From: Zunongwangia sp. ESRF-bin46
GTDB lineage: Bacteria > Bacteroidota > Bacteroidia > Flavobacteriales > Flavobacteriaceae
Assembly: GCA_002631855.1 (NCBI GenBank)
Contig: NTLF01000020.1
Coordinates: 186,001 to 250,000 of the forward strand
DNA: 64,000 bases
Direction: 5' to 3'
The stretch's first letter is position 1. The number at the start of each line of letters is the position of its first letter. Position numbers and translations under genes: made by a program. The notes below the pieces were generated by a model. The model saw nothing but the letters and a program-made list of their open reading frames with translations. It was not told the DNA's origin and did not search any database. Positions 17,944 to 27,165 of the stretch are shown here, one piece after another.

Positions 17944-18450
17944 ATGAAGTTTTTAAAAGTAGCACTGCTTGCTATAGTATTCCCTTTAATGACTGCCTCG
18001 ACAACGCCTCACAAGTTTTATGTGAGTACAACAAATATCGAGTATGTAGCAAAAAAAGAGTCTTTGCAAATTATCACGAAAATATTTATTGATGATGTAG
18101 AAGATGTACTTCAAGAACGCTATGATTCGTCAATTTCAATTGCAACTACAAAAGAAACGGAAAGAGATATAGAGTATTTAAAAAAATATATTCTTCAAAA
18201 ATTGAAAGTTAATGTCAATGGAAAACCTGTTAAGTTAGATTATATAGGCAGGGAATATGACATTGATGTGGCAAATGTTTATATTGAAATTACTGGAGTC
18301 ACAGAGTTGCGTTCCATTGAAGTTAAAAATGAAGTATTAATGGATCTTTTTGAAGAACAACAAAACATCATACATATTAAAACACCAGAAATGAGAAGGA
18401 GTTTTATTTTAGAGAAGAATAATCCTAAAGATATGTTAAACTTCAATTAA
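17944..18450 (+). CDS. DUF6702 family exported protein
   Basis: 168 aa. Signal sequence MKFLKVALLAIVFPLMTAS, then HKFYVSTTNIEYVAKKESLQI, the typical opening of the DUF6702 family that commonly sits directly before an M1 peptidase in flavobacteria. No catalytic motif visible. It is 66 bp before the M1 gene on the same strand and may be co-transcribed. Function unknown. Confidence 0.8.
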   Translation: MKFLKVALLAIVFPLMTASTTPHKFYVSTTNIEYVAKKESLQIITKIFIDDVEDVLQERYDSSISIATTKETERDIEYLKKYILQKLKVNVNGKPVKLDYIGREYDIDVANVYIEITGVTELRSIEVKNEVLMDLFEEQQNIIHIKTPEMRRSFILEKNNPKDMLNFN

Positions 18451-18516
18451 ATCAATTTCCAATCCATATTAGAAAACCTATTTTTAAAAACTTTTTAAAT
18501 AACAGAAATCCAAATT

Positions 18517-20823
18517 ATGAAATTACTTAAATGCCTTTCCTTGGTAGTCTTGTTCCTCTCAGCAGGGATGGTCTACGCGCAAGAAGAAAACAGTAGTGAG
18601 GAACGTAAACCGGGACACACGAATAACAACCGTTTTAAACAATTGTATGAAGAGTTTTCAACTCCTAATCAATATAGAAGTGCCAGTGGTGCTCCTGGTC
18701 CTAAATATTACCAACAAAGGGCCGATTATAAAATGGATATCGAACTTGACGATACCAACGCAAAATTATATGGTAACGAAACCATTACTTATACCAATAA
18801 CTCTCCAGATGTATTGGAGTATTTATGGGTGCAGTTAGACCAAAATGTTCGTGCCAAAGATTCAAAATCTCCATTAATTGAGCCAAGCGGGGCTGCCCCA
18901 GCAGATATGGCAGGCTCTTTTGTTCAAAAACATATGGGAGTTGCTTTTGACGGTGGTTTTAAGATTCAAGAAGTTAAAGATAAAAATGGTAGAAGCCTTC
19001 CGCATACTATAAACCGTACTATGATGCGTGTTGAAATGCCTGAAGACCTTGAGCCAGGAGACGATTTTACATTTTCAATTAAGTGGTGGTACAATATTCC
19101 AGAACACACTGTTGATAGAGCCCGTAGTGGTTATGAAGAATTTAAAGATGGTAACCGTGGCTATGTAATTGCACAGTTTTACCCTCGTATGGCGGTTTAC
19201 AATGATGTAGAAGGATGGCAAAACAGCCAATTTTGGGGGAGAGATGAATTTGCTTTGCCTTTCGGTGATTTTGAAGTAAACATAACCGTTCCTGCAGATC
19301 ATATATTAGATGCAACCGGGTCGCTTCAAAATAGAAAAGATGTGTTTACCAAAGAGATGATGAACCGTTATGAAAGAGCAAAGAAGTCTTACGATAAGCC
19401 CGTAATAATAGTAACACAAGACGAAGTAGAAAAAGCTTCAAAAGGGTTTGTAAAGAGTAAAAAAACTTGGGAGTTTAAAGCAGAGAATGTACGTGATTAT
19501 GCGTTTGCAACTTCAAGACGTTACATTTGGGATATGATGGCCGTTAAACAAAATAACGGTAAAGATGTAATGGCTATTTCTATGTACCCACCAGAAGGAA
19601 ACCCGTTATGGGAAGAGTTTTCAACGAAAGCTGTAGCCAGTACATTAAAATCGTATTCTCGCATGACATTCGATTACCCATACCCTAAAGCAATTTCGGT
19701 ACACGCAAAAAACCAAGGGATGGAATACCCTATGATTTGCTGGAATTACGGTCGTCCAGATGAAGACGGAAAATACAGTGAGCGAACTAAATACGGAATG
19801 ATTTCAGTAATTATTCACGAAGTTGGGCATAACTATTTCCCGATGATTGTTAACAGTGATGAGCGTCAATGGACGTGGATGGACGAAGGCCTTAACACTT
19901 TTGTACAATATGTAGCTGAACAAGATTTTGGTGAGTGGTACCCAGATGCGATTGCACCAAATAAAAAGTACCCATCTCGTAGAGGGCCAGCTAAAAACAT
20001 AGTAAATTATATGGCAGGCGATCAAGATTACATCGCCCCAATAATGACCAAAGGGTTAAACACTTATAATTTTGGAGCTAATGCCTACGGAAAGCCAGCA
20101 ACTGCATTGAACATTTTAAGAGAAACCGTAATGGGTCGCGAATTGTTTGATTATGCTTTTAAAATCTACGCAAATCGTTGGATGTTTAAACACCCAACCC
20201 CAGAGGATTTTTTCAGAACAATGGAAGATGCTTCGGCTGTCGATCTTGATTGGTATTGGAGAGCGTGGTTTTATAGCACTGAATACACAGATATAGGTGT
20301 TAAAGAAGTAAAGCGCTTTTATGTAACTTCAAAAATGAACCAAGAAGTGCGAGAGATGATGGAAGCAAGAGGAATGAAAGAAAGCGACTTGCCACCATTA
20401 GTATATATGGTTGAAGAAGGAAGTGAAGATTACGAAGAAAGTATGAAAAATGCTTCTTTAGATGAAGTTAAAACATTGCAAGAATATATTATGGATAATC
20501 TTTCTGCTGAAGAAAGAGCAAACCTGAAAAAGCCAAATTATTTCTACGAAATAGTTTTTGAAAAACCAGGAGGTATCCCAATGCCAATCATTGCAGAATA
20601 TACCTATAGCGACGGAAGCACAGAGCGCGTAAAATATCCGGCTCAAATTTGGAGAAAGAATGACAAACAAGTAGGGAAAGTAATCGCTTCAGAGAAAGAG
20701 ATTACAAAGATAATGGTTGATCCAGATGAAGAAACAGCTGATATTGATACAGAAAACAATAGCTGGCCTAAGCGTAAAAAGTTAGGTGAATTTGATAAAT
20801 TTAAAAACAAAGTGGAAGATTAA
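18517..20823 (+). CDS. M1 family zinc metallopeptidase
   Basis: 768 aa exported aminopeptidase-like enzyme. Signal MKLLKCLSLVVLFLSAGMVYAQ. The beta-saddle domain covers about 60-300. The zinc site is HEVGH at 434-438 with Glu457 (HExxH-x18-E), and GMEYP at 401-405 stands where classic M1 enzymes have GAMEN, which is common in the Bacteroidota branch. The C-terminal third is a helical and beta domain without a T9SS signature. Probably digests peptides in the periplasm. Confidence 0.93.
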   Translation: MKLLKCLSLVVLFLSAGMVYAQEENSSEERKPGHTNNNRFKQLYEEFSTPNQYRSASGAPGPKYYQQRADYKMDIELDDTNAKLYGNETITYTNNSPDVLEYLWVQLDQNVRAKDSKSPLIEPSGAAPADMAGSFVQKHMGVAFDGGFKIQEVKDKNGRSLPHTINRTMMRVEMPEDLEPGDDFTFSIKWWYNIPEHTVDRARSGYEEFKDGNRGYVIAQFYPRMAVYNDVEGWQNSQFWGRDEFALPFGDFEVNITVPADHILDATGSLQNRKDVFTKEMMNRYERAKKSYDKPVIIVTQDEVEKASKGFVKSKKTWEFKAENVRDYAFATSRRYIWDMMAVKQNNGKDVMAISMYPPEGNPLWEEFSTKAVASTLKSYSRMTFDYPYPKAISVHAKNQGMEYPMICWNYGRPDEDGKYSERTKYGMISVIIHEVGHNYFPMIVNSDERQWTWMDEGLNTFVQYVAEQDFGEWYPDAIAPNKKYPSRRGPAKNIVNYMAGDQDYIAPIMTKGLNTYNFGANAYGKPATALNILRETVMGRELFDYAFKIYANRWMFKHPTPEDFFRTMEDASAVDLDWYWRAWFYSTEYTDIGVKEVKRFYVTSKMNQEVREMMEARGMKESDLPPLVYMVEEGSEDYEESMKNASLDEVKTLQEYIMDNLSAEERANLKKPNYFYEIVFEKPGGIPMPIIAEYTYSDGSTERVKYPAQIWRKNDKQVGKVIASEKEITKIMVDPDEETADIDTENNSWPKRKKLGEFDKFKNKVED

Positions 20824-20848
20824 TCTTTTCTGAAACTTATATAAAGAA

Positions 20849-20880
20849 AGCCTCGTTGTTTTAACGGGGCTTTTTCTTTT
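20849..20880 (+). terminator. Rho-independent terminator after the M1 peptidase gene
   Basis: AGCCTCGTT (20849-20857) pairs with AACGGGGCT (20863-20871), one G-T wobble, 5-nt loop, followed by a T-rich run. It isolates tatA from the upstream transcript. Confidence 0.85.
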
Positions 20881-20897
20881 TAGATTATATTCTTGTT

Positions 20898-20905
20898 TAT
20901 ATTTG
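20898..20905 (+). promoter_or_regulatory. -7 box just before tatA
   Basis: TATATTTG at 20898-20905 fits TAnnTTTG and ends 4 bases before the tatA ATG at 20910, so the transcript may be leaderless or start only a few bases before the codon. No clear -33 TTG is present. Confidence 0.4.
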
Positions 20906-20909
20906 CAGT

Positions 20910-21197
20910 ATGTATGCAGAGGCAATCTTTTTATTTATAAGTGGTACTGAAATCGTATTTATACTTTTTATAGTATTGCTAGTTTTTGGTGCCGATAAAG
21001 TGCCCGAAATAGCTAAAGGCTTGGGGAAAGGTATGCGTCAACTTAAAGACGCTACTAATGATATTAAGTCTGAAATCACCAAAAGTGCCGAAAAACAAGG
21101 CATTGATGTTGATATAACTAAAGATGTTCGTGAGGAAATCGATAAAGTAAAAGATGACGTAGAAGAAATCACCGGCCCCATTAAACGCAAATTTTAA
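20910..21197 (+). CDS. tatA: Twin-arginine translocase subunit TatA/TatE
   Basis: 95 aa membrane pore subunit of the Tat export system. A single N-terminal helix (residues 4-26) is followed by the hinge FGADKVPEIAKGLGKGMRQLKDA, the amphipathic helix that defines TatA, then a charged tail. Its stop overlaps the start of the next gene by one base (TAATG). Confidence 0.93.
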   Translation: MYAEAIFLFISGTEIVFILFIVLLVFGADKVPEIAKGLGKGMRQLKDATNDIKSEITKSAEKQGIDVDITKDVREEIDKVKDDVEEITGPIKRKF

Positions 21198-21775
21198 TGT
21201 TTGACATTCTAAAAGAATGGGACAGGGAGTTATTTGTATTCCTTAATTCATTAGGAATTGAAAAGTTTGACAATTTTTGGATTACCGCTACACAAATCGA
21301 AACCTGGACCCCTCTTTTTCTACTTTTCTTTGTTTTAATATTCTACTACTTTAAATGGAAACGGGGAGGAGCTATCCTTTTTTTCTTGTTGTTGACCTTC
21401 GGAATCACTATTTTTTTTACAGGATTTGTTAAAGATTATTTCGCTAGACTTCGACCTAATAATGTAGAAGCATTATCTGAAGTGATACGCATTCTTCAAA
21501 AACCAACAAACTTTAGCTTCTTTTCAGGTCATGCTTCCTCAAGTTTTTCGGTAACAACCTTTATGGCTTTGATTTTAAGGCAGAAAACTAAATGGATATT
21601 TATGGCCTACATTTGGCCCCTTATTTTTGTAACGAGTAGAATTTATGTAGGGGTACACTATCCCAGCGATATACTTGTAGGTGCATTAGTGGGGACTATT
21701 TTCGCAATTATTTTTTACAAGTTGTGTAAAAAAGCATTACAGCATGACAGGTTAAGAGTCAGTGATTTAGAGTAA
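21197..21775 (+). CDS. PAP2-family membrane phosphatase
   Basis: 192 aa polytopic protein with all three PAP2 motifs: KDYFARLRP (K-x6-RP), FFSGHASSSFS (SGH) and TSRIYVGVHYPSD (SRxxxGxHxxxD). Likely dephosphorylates undecaprenyl pyrophosphate or a phospholipid on the periplasmic face. Overlaps tatA by 1 bp, so it is co-translated with it. Confidence 0.92.
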   Translation: MFDILKEWDRELFVFLNSLGIEKFDNFWITATQIETWTPLFLLFFVLIFYYFKWKRGGAILFFLLLTFGITIFFTGFVKDYFARLRPNNVEALSEVIRILQKPTNFSFFSGHASSSFSVTTFMALILRQKTKWIFMAYIWPLIFVTSRIYVGVHYPSDILVGALVGTIFAIIFYKLCKKALQHDRLRVSDLE

Positions 21776-21837
21776 CACTCTCTTACTACTTTGTATTTTT
21801 TGTATCTTGATGTTTTATTAACCAAATCATCAAACCT

Positions 21838-23352
21838 ATGAAAAAACTACAACTCGTAGTATTGGCCGCATTCGCAATTATTGTGATAGGCTGTACCAAA
21901 GACAATCCCCTAACAGAAGAAACACAAGAAATTGACCTTACTTCTGAAACGTCACAAGAATTATTAACCATCCCCCAAATCAACAGAATTATTGATGAAC
22001 AATTACGTCGCACAGGTGACTTTAGCTGGGCGAAAACTTCCGATCAAGTATTGTGGAGTGCCACAGTCCACGGAAGCGGAATCCTCACAATTGGTTATGG
22101 CGATAAAGGGGAAAGCTTCAGAACAGAAAAAAATACCAGGCTTACTGATTCTAAGAACGCTATTGTTTCTGAAATCATTTCAATAGAAAAAGGAACCCGA
22201 AAAGAAACCCTTTTTGAAGACGATGACGTTTTAAATGTTATTGACGTTCAAGTAAAATCAATAGAAACCATTTCAGAATTACGTAAAAGAAACGACATTA
22301 GGTATATGGAACCCAATGCGTACTCTTTCTTTTACAGTGAACAATATCCACAAACGCGATCGTCCAGCGGTTGTGGTATGGATGGACAAACATTAAACAG
22401 CAATGACTACCGCACCGTTGCGCCAGGTTCATTAGTAAGCTGGACATTTGACGAACACAATATTGAGCAAGCATGGAGTTATAGCACTGGAGCTGGTGTC
22501 ACCGTTGGTTTAATTGATACTGGTGTTTCACAAAGTCAGCCACTATTAGGCAGTAACTTTAACGATGGGTATAGCAATGGTCGTACCATTCAAAAATATG
22601 GAACGTTTATCGATTCGTCTTGGTGGTGGAGCAACAATTATGATGGCCCTCATGATAAATGCGGTCACGGAACCAGTATGGGAGCTACTATCGCTTCCCC
22701 AAGAAACAATGACAATCTACCGGTTGGGGTTGCTTATAACTCTAACTTAATAGCGTATCGTGCTACAGAAGATGTATTGCTTAATGATTATCACGAACGT
22801 AAAGGAGTAAAAGATGCCTTACGACAATTAGCAGACCGAAGCGAGGTTAAAATAATCTCTATGTCTATTGGGTATCCATGGTCTATTGGAAACATTGAAG
22901 ATGCCGTTCGATATGCCCATAGTAGAGGGAAATTGATTTTTGCAGCCGGCGGAACCTCATTGGACTTTACCAATTGGTACCCGGTCATTTTTCCTGCTAG
23001 TATGAGTGAAACAGTTGCCGTAACTGGAATTACCGATGATGGAACGTACGAACAATGTGCTACTTGCCACGATGGTAGTGAAATAGAATTTACCATAGTT
23101 ATGCAACGTGCAAATGACAATGGCCGAACAAGTGCGGTATTAGGTTTTTATAATGGTGATACTAACTATGTAGGCGGTTCTTCAGTAGCCACAGCCACCA
23201 CCGCCGGAATTGCTGCTTTAGTTTGGGAGCGCCATCCAACGTGGAGTGGAAGTCAAGTGTTGAATAAAATGCGACAGAGCTCAGAGTTTTATCCTAATAA
23301 AGACGGTACAAAAGGCTACGGAAATATTGATGCTTTACAAGCAGTTCAGTAA
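21838..23352 (+). CDS. S8 (subtilisin-like) serine peptidase lipoprotein
   Basis: 504 aa. Lipobox in AFAIIVIGC (Cys19), then a propeptide-like region to about 215. The triad is visible as LIDTG (Asp227), CGHGTS (His277) and GGSSVATA (Ser449; GSS-V-A instead of GTS-M-A). The oxyanion-hole position, normally Asn in AAGN, is Gly372 in IFAAGGTS, so activity may be altered. No T9SS tail. Lies alone upstream of a bidirectional terminator. Confidence 0.9.
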   Translation: MKKLQLVVLAAFAIIVIGCTKDNPLTEETQEIDLTSETSQELLTIPQINRIIDEQLRRTGDFSWAKTSDQVLWSATVHGSGILTIGYGDKGESFRTEKNTRLTDSKNAIVSEIISIEKGTRKETLFEDDDVLNVIDVQVKSIETISELRKRNDIRYMEPNAYSFFYSEQYPQTRSSSGCGMDGQTLNSNDYRTVAPGSLVSWTFDEHNIEQAWSYSTGAGVTVGLIDTGVSQSQPLLGSNFNDGYSNGRTIQKYGTFIDSSWWWSNNYDGPHDKCGHGTSMGATIASPRNNDNLPVGVAYNSNLIAYRATEDVLLNDYHERKGVKDALRQLADRSEVKIISMSIGYPWSIGNIEDAVRYAHSRGKLIFAAGGTSLDFTNWYPVIFPASMSETVAVTGITDDGTYEQCATCHDGSEIEFTIVMQRANDNGRTSAVLGFYNGDTNYVGGSSVATATTAGIAALVWERHPTWSGSQVLNKMRQSSEFYPNKDGTKGYGNIDALQAVQ

Positions 23353-23374
23353 ATTTTAAATAAAGTAAAAATAA

Positions 23375-23405
23375 AAGGTTCAGGAAAAATTCCTGAACCT
23401 TTTTT
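23375..23405. terminator. Bidirectional terminator between S8 peptidase and kynurenine cluster
   Basis: Perfect 12-bp stem AAGGTTCAGGAA (23375-23386) / TTCCTGAACCTT (23390-23401) with an AAA loop, a T-run on the plus strand and an A-run upstream that serves the minus strand. It ends both the S8 gene and the convergent O-methyltransferase transcript. Confidence 0.9.
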
Positions 23406-23413
23406 GTTATAAA

Positions 23414-24055
23414 CTATATCACTCTACTAACCGTTAACCCATCTCGAATAGGCAATAAAACGGTTTCCAGTTTAGGATGTTCATTGAGCAGTTTGTTATA
23501 CTCCAGTAACGCTTCCGTGTCTTTATCATCTTTCTTTAAAGGCTGAATGACTTTTCCACTCCACAACACATTATCGCTTAAAATAACCGATCCACTTTTT
23601 AACTTCGGAAGGATGATATCAAGGTATTTTGGGTAATTGCTTTTATCGGCATCTATAAAAACCAAATCAAACGTTTGAGGTAGTTTCGGGATAATGTCTA
23701 AAGCATTTCCAGTATGTTGTATTATCTGCTCTCCAAAACCGGAAGCATCAAAATATTTACGCTGAAAATCATGTAATTCTTCATTGATGTCAATGGTATG
23801 CAATTCTCCTTCTTTCTGCATCCCTTCGGCTAAACACAAAGCAGAATATCCTGTATAAGTTCCAATCTCTAAAATGTATTTAGGATTTATTAACTTGGAA
23901 AGCATGCTCAGTACCCGTCCTTGTAAATGACCGCTTAACATTCGCGGGGCCAATACTTTTTGCCAGGTTTCCCTATTTAACTTTTGTAAAAGCTCGGGTT
24001 CGGGTTGTGAATGATTTTCTACGTAGGTGTTTATTTCTTCAGGAAGAAAGTCCAT
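23414..24055 (-). CDS. O-methyltransferase, class I SAM-dependent (COMT-like)
   Basis: 213 aa. Motifs: EIGTYTGYSALCLAEGM (SAM binding), HTIDINEELHDFQ, and FDLVFIDADKSNYPKYLD with the metal-binding Asp pair, then LSDNVLWSGKV. These are features of the caffeoyl-CoA/catechol O-methyltransferase group. Overlaps the ACMSD-like gene by 1 bp and is the last gene of the kynurenine cluster; whether its substrate is a pathway phenol such as 3-hydroxyanthranilate is speculation. Confidence 0.9.
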   Translation of the reverse strand: MDFLPEEINTYVENHSQPEPELLQKLNRETWQKVLAPRMLSGHLQGRVLSMLSKLINPKYILEIGTYTGYSALCLAEGMQKEGELHTIDINEELHDFQRKYFDASGFGEQIIQHTGNALDIIPKLPQTFDLVFIDADKSNYPKYLDIILPKLKSGSVILSDNVLWSGKVIQPLKKDDKDTEALLEYNKLLNEHPKLETVLLPIRDGLTVSRVI

Positions 24056-25137
24056 TAGCTAAGGATTCTATTAACCAGCTTCTTTTTAGCCGCTTCGTCA
24101 TCACCGCACAGCCACTGAATTACATTGTCTTCCCAAATGGCATCGCATTCTTCTTGTGTCAAGATATTTCGTTCTTGGGCAAGATCTAAAATTTTACCAG
24201 GATATGAAGATTGTACAGCACTCTCCATTTCTCCTAATGGATAAGGATCATCTAGTCCCATTAAAACCTGCTTCGGGTTTTGATTTTCTACCAATAACTT
24301 TAACGAACCAGTGTCATGTACCAAGGTGTCAAAGAAAATATTTTTATGTCCAACGGCTTTTCTAGGGTGTGTTTTGCCTTCAAATAAATCAGGTCGACCA
24401 TCAAAGCCTTGTATGCGTCGTCCTAAATTTATTTGAGCCAACTGACCACCGTGTGCAAAACACGTACGCATGTTAGGATATTTATCTGCATAACCATTTA
24501 AACTTAAAAAGTGATACGCATCGGCACATTGTGCCAACATCCAGATGAGATGGAAACGCCAAGTAGTATTTTCTAATTTGATAAACTTTTCCCCATCATA
24601 CGGGTGAATTTCAACCGCTAAATTATACTTACTTGCCAATTCAAAAATGGGTTCGTTTTCTTCATCAAAAATGCAACGCCAGGTTCCAATAGTATCCATA
24701 TAATGGGTTGGCAGACATAAAAGCTGCAACCCTAATTCTTCTACACAACGTTCAATTTCCCATAACGCACCTCGAACAAATCCAGGGTGTACTACAAATC
24801 CGCAGGTAAATTTCGACGGATTTTCATGCTGTACTTTTGCGTTAAAATCATTCTGAAAACGTAGCGCTTGTTTCATTTCTTCCACACGAAGTCCGTTTCC
24901 GTAGAGTTGCGAAAGGTTTAAAACTACGGCGTGATCAATTTTATAGCGTTCCATCCAAGCTAATTTTTCATCTAGAAAAAAACTGGAATCGGTAACTGGA
25001 CGGCTCCAATCTTTCTGAAGCATAAACTTCCGGTCATCATCTACCCAAAAAATTTCCTTGTCTTTCATAAACTGGGGAATTTCTTCTGGATAGGGAAGTA
25101 GATGCGAATGACCGTTAATGCGAAGTTTTCGTTTCAT
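24055..25137 (-). CDS. 2-amino-3-carboxymuconate-6-semialdehyde decarboxylase-like amidohydrolase
   Basis: 360 aa metal-dependent decarboxylase of the amidohydrolase superfamily. Metal ligands: NGHSHLLP (His10, His12), EIHPYDG (His) and MGLDDPYPLG (Asp). It matches ACMSD, which turns the product of 3-hydroxyanthranilate ring opening into 2-aminomuconate semialdehyde, blocking NAD synthesis from it. The neighbouring aldehyde dehydrogenase, RidA-like deaminase, KMO and kynureninase support this. An in-frame TTTGGLEIHP-type variation is absent. Confidence 0.88.
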   Translation of the reverse strand: MKRKLRINGHSHLLPYPEEIPQFMKDKEIFWVDDDRKFMLQKDWSRPVTDSSFFLDEKLAWMERYKIDHAVVLNLSQLYGNGLRVEEMKQALRFQNDFNAKVQHENPSKFTCGFVVHPGFVRGALWEIERCVEELGLQLLCLPTHYMDTIGTWRCIFDEENEPIFELASKYNLAVEIHPYDGEKFIKLENTTWRFHLIWMLAQCADAYHFLSLNGYADKYPNMRTCFAHGGQLAQINLGRRIQGFDGRPDLFEGKTHPRKAVGHKNIFFDTLVHDTGSLKLLVENQNPKQVLMGLDDPYPLGEMESAVQSSYPGKILDLAQERNILTQEECDAIWEDNVIQWLCGDDEAAKKKLVNRILS

Positions 25138-25219
25138 ATAAGATTGTCTTATTCAGGTTTTTTATTCGTTGGTGTGTTTAGTTAAAGTTACAATAAAAAG
25201 TATTGAAAGCAATTTTTGC

Positions 25220-26005
25220 TTATAAGCTTTTTGTGCGGCCCCCATCAACCGGTAAATTAATACCGTTTATATAACTCGCGGCTTCACTAGCTAAAAAGGC
25301 AACCGCATAAGCAGTTTCTTCAGGTTGTGCAAAACGAGCTGCAGGAACTAAACTTTTCATGAATTCAGCTGCTTCTTCTTCGGTTTTATCAAACTTTTTA
25401 GCAGCATTACCTACAATATTATCCAAACGATCGGTTGCTGTAAAACCTGGAAGTACATTGTTTACCGTAATACCAAAACCACCCAGTTCGCTAGCCAACG
25501 TTTTACTCCAATTGGCAACGGCACCACGAATAGTATTGCTTACCCCCAAGCCTTCAATGGGTTGTTTTACCGAAGTGGAAATAATATTAATAATACGTCC
25601 GTAGCCTACTTTTTTCATTCCAGGAACAACCGCTTGCACTAATATTTGGTTACAAACCAAGTGTTGAGAAAAGGCTTTGGTAAATTCTTCCGTATTTGCA
25701 GAAAAAAGAGGTCCGCCTTTAGGTCCCCCAGTATTGTTTAACAAAATATGAAAAACTTTATCTTTTGTCGCCACTTCAATTTTTTCTTTGAGGGTTTCAG
25801 GATTTGAAAAATCAGCTACAATGTAATCATGTCGTTGTCCGTCACCGGTGGGTAATTGCGACAGAACATCTTTTAGTTTCTCTTCATTTCTGGCAACTAA
25901 GGTAACGCTGGTTCCTAATGAAGCCAATTCCATTGCTGATGCTTTTCCTATTCCGGCACTACTTCCGCAAACAAGCGCCGATTTAAAATTCAAATTCAAA
26001 TTCAT
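25220..26005 (-). CDS. SDR-family protein with an altered catalytic tetrad
   Basis: 261 aa Rossmann-fold protein: nucleotide loop CGSSAGIG at 13-20 and NNTG at 90-93, Ser143 in IISTS. The usual YxxxK is replaced by SNTIR at 156-160, so both the catalytic Tyr and Lys are missing. The same features describe the BKR_like_SDR_like subgroup, which I know of as lacking a perfect tetrad. Sits between the ACMSD-like gene and lplA, on the cluster's strand with an 82-bp gap to ACMSD. Its reaction, if any, is unknown. Confidence 0.88.
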   Translation of the reverse strand: MNLNLNFKSALVCGSSAGIGKASAMELASLGTSVTLVARNEEKLKDVLSQLPTGDGQRHDYIVADFSNPETLKEKIEVATKDKVFHILLNNTGGPKGGPLFSANTEEFTKAFSQHLVCNQILVQAVVPGMKKVGYGRIINIISTSVKQPIEGLGVSNTIRGAVANWSKTLASELGGFGITVNNVLPGFTATDRLDNIVGNAAKKFDKTEEEAAEFMKSLVPAARFAQPEETAYAVAFLASEAASYINGINLPVDGGRTKSL

Positions 26006-26155
26006 GAGTTCTTAATTGAGCGATTTATATACTTTGTTCTGTAAATATACTATGATTTTATGGGACACTTTTATGTTACACCCTATTTCTGAAATACGAT
26101 GTCTTTCCACAATTTTTGAGTATCTTGAAAATTCAATTTTACTAAAAACACTGCT

Positions 26156-27163
26156 ATGATTTTTATTGAAAATGAAGGGATTACCAATCCACATCTTAAT
26201 TTGGCTTTAGAAGAATATATTGTCCGAAACTTTAGTTTTGACAATGATTACCTATTGTTTTACATAAATGAACCTTCTATAATTATTGGTAGAAACCAAA
26301 ATACCTTAGAGGAAATCAACCACGAATATGTGGAAGAACACGGTATTAAAATAGTCCGTCGTGTCTCAGGCGGGGGAGCGGTGTATCATGACTTCGGAAA
26401 CTTAAACTTCAGTTTTATAACCGATCACGATATTAAAAGCTTGAACAATTTTAAAAAAGTAACGGCACCTGTTGTAAAAGTGTTGAACAGTATGGGTGTC
26501 CCAGCTGAAATGAAAGGAAGAAACGATGTCGTTGCAAACGATAAAAAGATATCTGGTAATGCACAGTTTTCAACTGGAAAACGAATGGTAAGTCACGGAA
26601 CTTTATTGTTAGATAGTGATTTAAGTGAGGTTGCTAATGCACTGCAGGTTAAAATGAGCAAGATTGAAAGTAAAGGGCACAAATCGGTACGGAGTCGGGT
26701 GGCTAATATTTCAGAATTTATGGAGGAGAAGATGGATATTGAAACGTTTCGCTCCAAAATTTTAGAAGGTTTATACGAAGAACGGGATGATTTTGAAACC
26801 TATCGCCTTACAGATGAAGAATGGGAAGGTGTTCACAAACTAAAAGAAGAAAAATACGACACTTGGGAATGGAATTACGGTAGTTCACCAAAATTCAATA
26901 TACAACGTGAACACAGATTTGCTGCTGGAACACTTGATCTTCGCATTTTTGTTGAAAAAGGACACATTCAAAATTTTAAAGTGTTTGGTGATTTCTTCGG
27001 AAGAGAACCTGTTGAAAAGTTGGAAGAATTATTCATTGGTGCTCGTTATGAAAAAAATGATATTGAAGAAATTCTAAAAAATGTGGATATAGAAGCCTAT
27101 TTCGGTGCTATTCCCAGAGATGAGTTTATCAATTTAGTATATGGTGCGGATGAGGAAAAATAA
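26156..27163 (+). CDS. lplA: Lipoate-protein ligase A
   Basis: Attaches lipoate (or octanoate) to E2 and GcvH lysines. 335 aa with RRVSGGGAVYHDFGNLNFSFI (residues 71-91) and the ligand-binding NDKKISGNAQF segment with the catalytic Lys. The C-terminal half (from about 245) is the LplA C-terminal accessory domain with RFAAGTLDLRIFVEKGHI. It runs opposite to the surrounding kynurenine genes and ends 2 bp before the aldehyde dehydrogenase stop. Confidence 0.94.
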   Translation: MIFIENEGITNPHLNLALEEYIVRNFSFDNDYLLFYINEPSIIIGRNQNTLEEINHEYVEEHGIKIVRRVSGGGAVYHDFGNLNFSFITDHDIKSLNNFKKVTAPVVKVLNSMGVPAEMKGRNDVVANDKKISGNAQFSTGKRMVSHGTLLLDSDLSEVANALQVKMSKIESKGHKSVRSRVANISEFMEEKMDIETFRSKILEGLYEERDDFETYRLTDEEWEGVHKLKEEKYDTWEWNYGSSPKFNIQREHRFAAGTLDLRIFVEKGHIQNFKVFGDFFGREPVEKLEELFIGARYEKNDIEEILKNVDIEAYFGAIPRDEFINLVYGADEEK

Positions 27164-27165
27164 CC

